Below, piece by piece: positions 55,339 through 64,000 of a stretch of 64,000 nucleotides of DNA; the stretch's first letter is position 1; each line of letters begins with the position of its first letter. This stretch comes from Orbilia blumenaviensis. Its lineage: Eukaryota > Ascomycota > Orbiliomycetes > Orbiliales > Orbiliaceae. Under the pieces are notes generated by a model that was not told the origin of the DNA, did no database searches, and saw only the letters and a program-made list of their open reading frames with translations. The position numbers were made by a program, and so were the translations under genes. Location: NCBI GenBank assembly GCA_036872755.1, contig JAVHNS010000004.1, positions 744,001-808,000 on the forward strand. Direction: 5' to 3'.

Positions 55339-56247
55339 ATGTCTCGCCCATCTGGTGGTCTAGCCCACGAGTTACGCAGCAAACGAGGTGCTGGGAAGAA
55401 GCTAGGTGCTCTCGATGAACAAAACATCGAGCCACCTACCCTCGAGGCCCACCTTCCACCAGCGGAGCGATTTGCACAAATCCTCCAATGGTATGCCGTC
55501 CACGAAGCTCCAAAGCCAACGGACGATCCAGAGGGGTACATGAAAATGATCCCCTTCGGACAAAATTACATGTGCTACTCGAACGTTTTGGGCGTTCAGC
55601 CATGGGTTGCTGAGGTAATCAAGAAAGTCCTCCATTGGCGATATATCAACCATCCCCGCACCTTGGAGATCGACCTTCGTCGTAATGAGGACAAGACTCG
55701 CCTCACCGAAGAAATCAACATTACCTTTCGCAACTATGGGACCTTGGTCCGCAACCTCCTCCTCAAGCAACAAGTTCCACCTGAGAAGCTCGAGAGTAAA
55801 ATCCGTCAGTATGAAGCGATGAAGGATTTGACTCTGAAGGTTCACAAAATCGGAAGTCATAAGGTTTCTGGATACCTTCTTTACAAGCTCGCTGAGGGAT
55901 TGATGAAGGAGGTTATTGAAGAGAAGAAGGCTATTCTCGCTGGATTCATCTCACGCGCCGATGTGGTTCCCGGAAAACCTGCAGCCTTCATTCCGAAAGA
56001 GCTTGCCCCACCGAGCCCTAAAAGAAGACGAGTCTCTCCCCGTGGTCCTGCTGCCGCCAGCGCTGAAACTTCTGCTTCCGCCTCCGCCCGAGGAAAACAA
56101 GGAGTTGGACTTGAAAGCATTCCCGAGGAACCAGGTGTTTCTGGGCCGAAGAAACCGATTCTTTTGCGACTTACACTTAAACCCGGGTCTGGGGATCAGC
56201 CTACCGATGACAACGATGTTGCCATGATGGATGCTCCAGGTTTGTGA
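55339..56247 (+). CDS. Core-family member 7, basic nuclear-type tail
   Basis: A single exon encodes 302 residues from the ATG at 55339 (MSRPSGGLAHEL). The helical part runs from about 40 to 200 and is longer than in members 2-6: VQPWVAEVIKKVL near 87-99, a middle basic helical region, and the family-type end motif SGYLLYKLAEGLMKEV at about 177-192. The first and last motifs are clear, but the middle R-x-x-(W/F) helix is not conserved and the spacing is about 94 residues. The C-terminal 100 residues are disordered with a basic cluster (SPKRRRVSPRG) of nuclear-localisation type. Family membership is an inference. Function is unknown. Confidence 0.7.
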   Translation: MSRPSGGLAHELRSKRGAGKKLGALDEQNIEPPTLEAHLPPAERFAQILQWYAVHEAPKPTDDPEGYMKMIPFGQNYMCYSNVLGVQPWVAEVIKKVLHWRYINHPRTLEIDLRRNEDKTRLTEEINITFRNYGTLVRNLLLKQQVPPEKLESKIRQYEAMKDLTLKVHKIGSHKVSGYLLYKLAEGLMKEVIEEKKAILAGFISRADVVPGKPAAFIPKELAPPSPKRRRVSPRGPAAASAETSASASARGKQGVGLESIPEEPGVSGPKKPILLRLTLKPGSGDQPTDDNDVAMMDAPGL

Positions 56248-57522
56248 GCCGCCAATACTGAAGCGGTGTACCTCTACCGATCGGTTTTCGCACGGCACTC
56301 GTTCAGTATCCAACACGCTGGTTTTCGACTCCTCCACCCCACCCGTCTGTCTACCGAACGTGGACCTTTTATTCTTACTGTGCTGGATACTGGCTTTTGC
56401 AAATCTTTTTTCTCTTTTACGTTTTCGACATAGAATAGGATAGAGATTTTTTATAGTCTATCTAATCTACCACACCTCTTCTCGCAATTTTTTGGTCGTT
56501 CTCATCCTTTGAGCGTTTTCCCTCGCATGACTTCTCCGTCTCACTGTTCCTTCTGCGTTCCTTCCGCGTTCTACATACGACTGCTTCTCCGGACTCTTTG
56601 TTTCATCCTTATTATTCACTTCAAGTATCCCTTTCTATTGTGTATTATAGGTGTTTGATTTTGTTCTTTTTGTGTTAGGTGTGCTGTAGTGCCTGCCCCT
56701 CAGAAATACCCGGCGTTTATGGTTAACATGTGTGTTCGGTGGAATTTCTTGCTTTCCCCATCCCAGCGCTTTTAATAGTAGCATTTAACGTCATCCATCG
56801 CGACTAAAAAGTTTCAATCAAATATCGATAACAAAATGAATTTAAAGGCTGTAACGTATTGACGAATTGCATCTAAATTCACTTCAACTTTTTATAATCA
56901 TATCTGCTGCTTCACTCATGCTGTAGGGACATTGAGAAGGTATCAACACAGTTTGGCAGGGAAATGCAACAAGGCCCGCCTAAATAAGGGAAATGCTTGT
57001 TGAGATACCTTGAACACCGGAGGACCCAAGAATGGTAATGCTTGTGATACCTAGCCCTAGCTTAACCCTCATTGATGGACTACTAGCCATTTTTCAGCAT
57101 ATAAGGGGGTTCTCTTGCCCTGCAAATAGCATCGCCCAGCAAGGGGGTCCTCCTTAAACGTGTTGAGAGCGTTGTATTTACCAAAGAGGCAATTTACCAA
57201 AATAGAATTTCCAACAACTTCCAACGCACTAATATCAAAACCTTGCTGAGCGGTATCACGATTGGGATTCGCAGGCTGTCCACGCCGTAGTTGGTGCTTC
57301 GTGATAGTAGAAAGGAACAAAAGTCTGTTACCTATCAAGATGTAGAGTTAGTTCAGTAAATCTTTTCAATAAAATCATCAATCTCCCAGCTACGCGTTCA
57401 TCGTGAGATAAGCAGTCGAAAACCGAAGAACAACTCCAGTTCCACCGTAACTCCCCGGCTTCCGTTGTTTATTCGGAGTATATCGCTAACAAGTATAGAC
57501 TTCTCGAAGAATAAACGCGAAG
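56248..57522. other. Intergenic, possible relic exon at 57069-57330 (minus)
   Basis: The minus frame 57069-57338 starts with TTG just after a TAG acceptor-like site and reads as plausible protein (CLFGKYNALNTFKEDPLAGR). No upstream exon with a signal peptide could be joined. No other gene is supported. Confidence 0.3.
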
Positions 57523-58302
57523 ATGACAAAAGAGATCCTTTCACCTTCCTCGAGGGACTTGTTGGCCACCGAGACCCCCAGCGAGAGTTCCAACTCCAAC
57601 AAAGTCGTCTACACGGTCATTGAATGCAATGATATCGACGACAGAACCTCCTCTGCTGATTCCGATGCCGGCAGCGATTCTTTGAGTGATCTTTCAGCCG
57701 GTTTGACGGGATCTCCTCCTCGAATCCTAGAGTACCTCGAAAGCTACCGACTCGGGACGCTCAATCGAAAGCCCAAGACTCGAAAGAAGGCTAAGCCTGT
57801 CCCATGGTGGGATCTTCGCACGCGATACTTTAAGGGCAGCTACAAGAAGCTGAACGCCGATGGAGGTGGAGTTTCGGATACGGAGAGTATTTGCAGCGTT
57901 GAGAGGGTCTGGGTCCCCACAGACTGGCAAGCGCGTTTGAATGAGCCATTGCCCCCATTGCCTCCCCGCAAAGATGATCAGTACCGAAACTCATACTCGA
58001 GCCATGAGTGGCGATGGCTTAAACGTACTGTTTTTGGAAATCGCAATTCGACTCCTAGTGATCAAGGGGTGACTGAGCTGGATCTTCCGAAGCCGGATGC
58101 AGAGAAAGAGGGTAAAGTCGTGATCGTTGGCATCGTCTTGACTGTCGCGATGGTTTGTCTTTTGATGGGGCTGTTTTTTGCGATCTGGCGTCATGAGAAT
58201 GAAGCTGCTTTGGTCGAGGTTGGGCTTGTAAATATCACGGTTGTTGCTACAATTGGCGAAAGCACGGTTACGGCAACAGTTACGGCCACGACTACGGCAT
58301 GA
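57523..58302 (+). CDS. Unrecognised protein with one membrane helix
   Basis: A single exon encodes 259 residues from the ATG at 57523 (MTKEILSPSSRD). The N-terminal 195 residues are polar, with Ser/Asp-rich segments, a basic KPKTRKKAKPVPWW stretch and a Pro-rich LPPLPPRK motif. One hydrophobic helix (VVIVGIVLTVAMVCLLMGLFFAIW, about 200-223) follows. The last 35 residues, ending in a Thr/Val/Ala repeat (TVTATVTATTTA), lie beyond it. There is no signal peptide, so a type II or near-tail-anchored orientation is likely. Core-family motifs are not visible. Function is unknown. Confidence 0.65.
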   Translation: MTKEILSPSSRDLLATETPSESSNSNKVVYTVIECNDIDDRTSSADSDAGSDSLSDLSAGLTGSPPRILEYLESYRLGTLNRKPKTRKKAKPVPWWDLRTRYFKGSYKKLNADGGGVSDTESICSVERVWVPTDWQARLNEPLPPLPPRKDDQYRNSYSSHEWRWLKRTVFGNRNSTPSDQGVTELDLPKPDAEKEGKVVIVGIVLTVAMVCLLMGLFFAIWRHENEAALVEVGLVNITVVATIGESTVTATVTATTTA

Positions 58303-59310
58303 GTGGCCACAGCTCTCCCTGACGTCTACAGTTGGATTAGCTCTACTGAATGGGTTATCGTGTACTCGGATATTATCATGTATTCTACTATCACTATGGG
58401 GCACAGAATAGCTATTGAATAAAGGGAACGTTTACCATACTATATTCCGTGAATGGAGGCAGCCATCGTCCCGAGTTCGACCCTAGACAAGTCCGCAGTC
58501 GTAGAAACCGTCGAGAGGGTTATGACCTGAAGCTCCGCAGCGTGAGGAAAGAAATGCGTAAAATCGATTCGTGCGTGCCCCTCACCAAAATACCGTGCCC
58601 TATAAAAGGTCAACTTTGGTGTTGTTTACACTTTCTTCCTTCCTCCTTCCTCCTTCCCTCCCCAGCCAGCATCAGTACGTGCAAGCTACCATAACACGAA
58701 CCACCAAAACACCCCACATCACGGTAAGCTATCTCAATTCAATAATTTTGACATCGTTATGTTCTCCTGATTCCGTTCTTTATTATTGCTGCTCCTCATC
58801 TGTTTTCGTGAAATCGATCGTTGCGACGGTGGAAGCTTCATCGTCGTTGGTGTCCAGCAACGGATTTTTGTTTATCCCGCCCCGTGCCTTTACCGGCCAG
58901 CAACGTCTTTTTCTTGTGACACCTCCAACCTCCACACAATCAAAACACCATCACCACCACCATCTACACTTTTTCGCAATTCCATCAGCAACGTCTTTCG
59001 GTCGTTCACCTCCTAGCTGGAATATCTTCTTCTCCCGTAAGCTTCATCGCATCAGTGGTTTCTCTCTGTGCTCAAAAATCTTTTCTTGTCGGCAACGAAT
59101 TTCTCGTCGCTACCAACTGTATAGATGGCTGCAATAGTTTTGCTACGAGACTGCAGCAACGTCTTTTTTCTCCATCTTGTTAATTTCAATCACCTTTCTC
59201 TGCAATGTATTTTCCACCCCTTCCCTTCCTGCCTACAATTTATTTTTCTTCTCATCTCTGCTATTGATGAAAGAAGAATACTAACGCCTTCCCTCGAGTA
59301 TAGAAAAAAA
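58303..59310. other. Promoter and long pyrimidine-rich leader of the 59311 gene
   Basis: A TATAAAAG box at 58601-58608 is followed by CT-rich sequence. A GTAAGC at 58721 could open a leader intron. The plus frame 58571-59137 is a by-product of the CT-rich composition and is not called. Confidence 0.4.
58601..58608 (+). promoter_or_regulatory. TATA box of the 59311 gene
   Basis: TATAAAAG followed by a CT-rich stretch, about 700 bp before the proposed ATG at 59311. A leader intron would explain the distance. Confidence 0.45.
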
Positions 59311-61313
59311 ATGTCCGAACGAGCTACCGCTCCAGTTTTCGCTCAAGCAGAGCAGGGTGAGTTTCCCCATTGTTCAAATCTTACTACGCACATCTATTCG
59401 CTCTTGTCTCATCACTCAAATCATGTACTCTCCGGTCAATATACAATTTAGCTGTTCTCGGAGCTCTAAATCGTTTATTGCGCCCCTAAGAACTTCCACA
59501 CTCTCTCCCACATTCACACCAAGTCCTCTATCCATCCAATAAAACACGTACTAACGTCTTCCAGCTACGATGTCAGAGACATCTAGCCAAGAATTCCTCT
59601 TCGAGGAATTCGGCACGATCACCCCCCCAGCTCCAGGCAGCCCACCATGGGGATCCGAGAACTACGACTCTGATTTTTTCAGAGACTGTTCTTGGGGAGG
59701 CATGTACCTGCCTGACCTACCCGCCGAGCCTGCCAGTCCCCTAACCACCACTGGCATCCCGGCGGAGGCTGGGGGGGAGATCGTTGCCCAACAGCCCCCA
59801 GAACCCCCTGCGCCTGTGGATGAGGCTTTGCCCACGGCAGGGGAGGGAGAGGTCCTTCCCGAGGCGGCCTAGTCAGCTGCTGAGGACGAAGTTGAGCTCT
59901 CCCAGGGCAGCAAAGAGCTGCCGTCCAACGGCGAAAGTGCGTCCTCCAACGACTCCGGTGCAGGGGAAGCTGGAGTCGAATCTTTGGGGGCGGGGGACGC
60001 ACCTAGCCACCCAGCAACAACCGGCGGCCCAACCCCAACAACCGGCGGCGAGGACCCTTACGCCGCGCTCAATAGGTTTTTTAACCTATCTGACCCGGAG
60101 TTTGAGGTCTCCGCTGACGAGTCGGGCGAGCCGTCGACGAAGTAAGTCCATTCATCGTATTCTTTGTTTTTTTTTTAAAGTATAAAAATGACTGACGTCT
60201 CTTTATTATAGCTGGGCTCAAACGTTGGACATCGCTCTCGGAGCAGGTGACGCAGATCCAGACCAAACCCTCGTGACGGTGGGCGAGGGCGACAATGACA
60301 CTTCTGGATTAACCCTCACTGGTAACAATGAGGGCGCGGGCGATAATATCCTCAGCTATATAGAGGATGGATATCAAGTGACGGTCTACGCTAACGGGAC
60401 CAAGAAGTTCACACCCGTGGCACGGCCAGAGCCAGGATCCGTTAGTCCTGACGAGTTAAGACGTCCCCCAGGGACCGCCGTGCGCGTCACCCGAAAACGC
60501 TCCAGGAAGGAGAGGCAAGAGGTGGAAACGGTTGATGATCACGACGAGGTAGAGGTTATCGAGGTCGCTCCAAAGCGCCCACGCGTGCAGGCACCTCCGT
60601 TGATGCCAACGGACAAGTTTTGCTTGATATTCCCGCAGCCGGCAGGGTACGATTGGGATGAGTATCGTGGGGTGAAGATCGAGAGTGCTGAGTTCTTTCA
60701 ACAGCTGTTGCCGGTGGACTCCGTTGAAGAGGCGGAGAGGATGGTCAAGTGGTGGCGGCAAGAATGGGAAGACAAGGGCTCTAACCTGACTTTTCTGATG
60801 AGTCTGCCGTGGAAGACTGACCCATCATCTAGCGCTAAGAGGCTTATCCGGTACGCACAGCCGCTGTGTGATAGGATGCGGGAGGAGTTGGGTTCGGAGT
60901 ACTATGACCGACTGATGGACCCAGATAATAAGAAGTACTACGGTCATATCTACTATCGGATGTGCATGGATGTGCAACAACTTACGAAGGAGAAGTGGCG
61001 TCGAGAGGAGGAGGCAGCCGCCAAAGCTCGGGAACCCGTTGGTGCAGCTGCTGCAAAGCAGTCGCGCAAACGAAAAGCTCCGAATAACGATAATGGCGAA
61101 GTGGATGCACCTGCGCCTCCCGCAAGGAAGAAGCAGAAAAAGAAGAAGGCAAAGGCAAAGGCTCCGCCGCGAAGGTTATGCGATGACGGGAAGATCATTC
61201 GAGAACGAGGTCGCATGCGGGGATTCGAAGGAAGTCTGTATACCACTGAGGAAGAATACGATGCAATGCATGCATTGCAGATGTCACTCCTCGGCAGACA
61301 CTCCACTCCCTGA
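59311..61313 (+). CDS. Core-family member 8, with in-frame TAG in exon 2
   Basis: Exons 59311-59356, 59565-60141 and 60212-61313 join in phase (GTGAGT and GTAAGT donors, CTAAC and CTGAC branches, CAG and TAG acceptors). They give 575 codons in one frame, but codon 118 (59870-59872) is TAG. The same frame reads on without another stop for about 90 codons to the GTAAGT donor. Exon 2 is acidic, Pro/Gly-rich and disordered. Exon 3 has a basic KRSRKER patch, then a helical region of about 130 residues with core-like motifs (AERMVKWWRQEW, AKRLIRYAQPLCDRM, GHIYYRMCMDV) and a Lys/Arg-rich nuclear-type tail. A 57-nt in-frame intron (59816-59872) could remove the TAG, but its GTGGAT donor is poor. It is therefore a recent nonsense allele, a readthrough gene or an unusual splice. 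Confidence 0.6.
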
Positions 61314-61867
61314 TAAACCCAGCTCAATCTTCTAACTGTCTAGTATTTTCTTTTGTGAAAGGGTTTTACCTTTGTTTGCATCCTATCCTCCTCCAGTGAC
61401 CGGTCCGCGCTTCAAATTCTCACAATTTGCATACAGTTGTCCACTGCACGATGGTAATATAGCTACGGGAATTCTAAATGTCTTCGTTCTTGATGGCCTT
61501 CATGGTATAATGTCCCATGATAGCTCCTTTGCACCTCTGAAAGCAAGATGACAGGGGGGTGCGGTTCCATGGTCTCTGAAGAAAATATTTTCTGGAGTTT
61601 CCTCCTTTCCGACATTCTGCACCATGAGACTTGAAGTCTCCAATTCTGAAACAGGGTTCTAAGGTAATGTGCTGTTGGTTTGATTTCGGTCTCTTGCTAA
61701 TCACTCTACGGAATGAATTCTAGGCGTCTAGCTGGGGAAGGGTTTATGATGGTGAGACTGCGTTCGGCGGTGTCCGGTTGTGCTGGCCCTGGGTCTAAGG
61801 GGCTTCTGATGACATAACCAATGATATCTCAAAGGGATCGGACCGTGGTTGAAGGAAGGAAGGGTTT
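61314..61867. other. Intergenic, 3' flank of the 59311 gene
   Basis: No supported gene. The sequence becomes G-rich towards the hairpin array. Confidence 0.4.
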
Positions 61868-62722
61868 GCGAACTGGGGGTGCAGTAGTTCGCGGAGGCGA
61901 AGGGAGAAGTCAGGTGTGCATCCTGAGAGGAGTCATCCGCAAGGACCTCGAGGACGGAAAGCACGAGGATAGAAAGTTTGCAGACTGGGGGTGCATAAGT
62001 CTGCGGGAGCAGGATTGTGTTGGGTGGTTATCGAGGACTTGGGGGTGCATAAGTCCGTGGGTAGGAGGAAGGTTAGATGTGCATCCTGAGAGGAGTAATC
62101 CGTATGGACCTCGAGGACGGAAGTACAGGGGTTGAAAGGTGGCAGGGGTGGAGGATTTGCGGACTGGGGGTGCATAAGTCCGTGGGGAGGAAGAGGAGGC
62201 GTTTTTGCGGGCTGGGGGTGCAAAAGTCCGCGGGAGGGAGGAAAGGGGTTAAGGAAAAGGTGGCCCGGGGGGTGCAGCGGGCTCACGGGGCATCCTGAGG
62301 GGAGGAACTTGTATAGACCCTGAAGACGGATGCGGAGGGTATAGGGGTGTTTGCGGGCTGGGGGTGCATGAGTCCGCGGGAAGAGGAAGAGGAGGAGAAG
62401 GGGACCTGGGGGGTGCATCTGGTTCCTGGGGTGAGCTGGGGGTGCGCAGGCTCGCGGAAGGGGGAGATAGGAGGAGGAAGAAGTCAGTGGTGCGAACTGG
62501 GGGTGCATAAGTTCGCGGGAGAGGGGAGAGAGCGCAGGAGGGAATGTGGAGGGAGGAAGGAGTGACCCGGGGGGTGCAGCGGGTCACGGAGGGGGGCTCT
62601 AGGTGATCCCTAAGGTAGACTGGGAGCACAATAGTTCGTTGGAAGGGGAGGAGGAAGTGGAGGAGGAAGGGGGGTTCTCGCGCTGGGAAGATGGAGTTCG
62701 GACTGGGGGTGCATAAGTCCGC
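61868..62722 (+). repeat. Array of about 12 hairpins with conserved GGGGGTGCA loop
   Basis: Short inverted repeats share a loop of 10-14 nt that in almost all copies contains GGGGGTGCA. Arms: GCGAACT/AGTTCGC (61868-61892), GCAGACT/AGTCTGC (61980-62004), GGACTT/AAGTCC (62035-62056), GCGGACT/AGTCCGT (62159-62183), GCGGGCT/AGTCCGC (62207-62231 and 62353-62377), GGCCCG/CGGGCT (62262-62283), GGGACC/GGTTCC (62401-62426), GTGAGC/GCTCGC (62431-62455), GCGAACT/AGTTCGC (62492-62516), GTGACCCG/CGGGTCAC (62562-62587) and CGGACT/AGTCCG (62699-62721). A degenerate copy is near 62615-62639. Arm sequences differ between copies while pairing is kept, with some G-T wobbles. The spacing is irregular (about 30-115 bp), and the sequence between is purine-rich with a second repeated block (CATCCTGAG...CTCGAGGACGG). 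Confidence 0.8.
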
Positions 62723-64000
62723 AGGAGGGGGGAGGGGCTATAGGAGGAAAGGCGCTTGCGAGTGCCAGAGGCCCATAGAAGCCCGACATCACGGCCCTGG
62801 AAGGAGCAACCCCACGAATACAGATGGTAGAAACCAGCAGGCCCACACAACCGGCGCAGGCGTGCTCAAGAAACATGCCAGGGAGCTTAAGGGAGTTGCC
62901 CTAAGGTCAAGTTTCACATTTCACGAAGGCCAGCGCGAGAAACCAGTACCCGGAAGCCGATTTCAACTGGCCCCCACAAGTTATGATAATACTGTGCCAC
63001 ACAGACCCCAGAAAACCAAGACATAAGCCCAAGGGCCAAAACCGACCGCCTATAAAAAAACCTCGATCCGGATACTTATCCGAAAATGATTTATATTCTA
63101 CGAGCTTCGCTAGAGAACGAGCTCTTCTCGACCAGGCAGCACAGAACCCAATGACGGTATCGCCTGAGTATGAGGCTTTTTTGTTGGCACATTGTATATT
63201 CCCGGGTTCGAGATACGTCTTGCTCTGGTCTCCACATCTTTTATAGACCCAAGACTTCTCTTTCAGCAAACAAACAAACCGCTCGGGGCTCTGGATACCG
63301 TACGATGGATTATGATACATACTCGGAGCAAACAAACGATGATGGGGTCCTTTAAGCCAATCCGTGGTGGAGAGCGGCAGAAAGGGCAGAGTGAGATGGG
63401 GCTCGGAAAAACTTTAAGGAAGGAGCGAGATATGGGTTTTTTTGTTTTCTTTTAGTTGTATATATCATTAACTAGAATATCATTTCTACGTTGTTGATTT
63501 TGTTTCTGTGTATATGTAGATTACCGAGCCAATTTCAGTCCCAAGCTTCCATACGAGCTAATCATTACGTTGCCAATTCCTCATGATCAGATTACTTCTT
63601 CACAGTATATATACCGACATTATTTTATAGTTTAGAGAGTCTGCGTAAATCCAGTATATCTTCCTAGGTGCCGAATAATTATAAGCATACTGATGTTTCA
63701 GTCGACTCGCTCATAAAATCTTAGACGCGCACGTGGCCTGCATAACTTCTGGCTACTAATTGAACGTATTCAAACTATGCAGTTCCCCTGATATCCTATC
63801 TATATGTTATACAATCATCGGTGATATTGTAGTAACATCTGGCAAAATTAACTTAGAATCTAGAGCGGAGCTGCGTGGGGAATTTGATACTATAAAACTC
63901 GTACGTACTACCTTTTATAAAGAACTCGCCTACAATCAATTGTCTAGAACGAATTCGAATCTATGGATGCTGGCTTATAATACCACTCACAATTATATAT
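62723..64000. other. Right edge, no supported gene
   Basis: Purine-rich up to about 62800, then AT-rich. Overlapping short frames on both strands (62907-63455) have no family and no good starts. Nothing else is recognised. Confidence 0.35.

Noticed and set aside
58571..59137. 188-residue plus frame in CT-rich DNA
   Set aside because: It lies between the TATA box and the spliced gene at 59311, and its composition follows from the pyrimidine-rich leader.
61933..62876. Several Pro-rich minus-strand frames across the hairpin array
   Set aside because: Frames change from copy to copy, and the peptides mostly mirror the repeat. No single frame spans the array with a good start. The alternative of a coding minisatellite is noted under the hairpin finding.

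Overview
This window looks like nuclear DNA from a filamentous ascomycete (Pezizomycotina). The evidence is short GT-AG introns of about 55-80 nt with GTAAGT- or GTATGT-like donors and CTAAC- or CTGAC-like branch points, TATA boxes, and typical fungal families: a NACHT-ankyrin NLR, a rhodopsin-like integral membrane protein, a carboxylesterase, a cupredoxin-type secreted protein and small secreted proteins. Genes are sparse, both strands are used, and there are several broken genes and long stretches without a recognisable gene, as in an accessory or lineage-specific region. I cannot name the species. All splice models and family calls were made by eye, without database searches.

Left part (1-10.7 kb): a NACHT-ankyrin NLR gene (about 2316-6341) lies between two diverged copies of a ~340-bp direct repeat. 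Two upstream mini-exons would give this NLR an N-terminal RHIM/PP-like amyloid motif. Next to it are a pseudogene of a small secreted protein family and an unrecognised frameshifted gene (9139-10699).

Middle part (10.7-31 kb): after a long gene-poor stretch comes a set of secreted or membrane genes. These are a small secreted protein (15383-16047; its dead paralogue is at 6964-7215), a 10-cysteine KEX2-processed peptide (18751-19107), a CBM/cenC-like secreted protein (19470-20647), a KEKE-linker cupredoxin (21437-22556), a rhodopsin-like seven-helix protein (24085-25677), a single-pass mucin-like surface protein (27380-28673) and a P/Q-rich protein (29621-30694).

Right part (32-61 kb): at least seven, probably eight, very divergent paralogues share an all-helical core of about 65-95 residues, with an Rxx(W/F)(C/H) helix and a terminal (G/A)(F/Y/W)LxYK-like motif. 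They sit among a carboxylesterase (36594-38795), an FAD disulfide reductase (49805-51368) and several other unrecognised proteins, some with a C-terminal membrane anchor. The core is joined to different tails: none, a C-terminal transmembrane anchor, or a basic nuclear-type tail. One member (59311-61313) has an in-frame TAG inside an otherwise open exon.

Right edge (61.8-62.8 kb): a G-rich array of about 12 hairpins shares a GGGGGTGCA loop, while the stem arms change together. No annotated feature explains it. The cluster of core paralogues, this hairpin array and the amyloid-motif NLR are the most interesting parts of the window.
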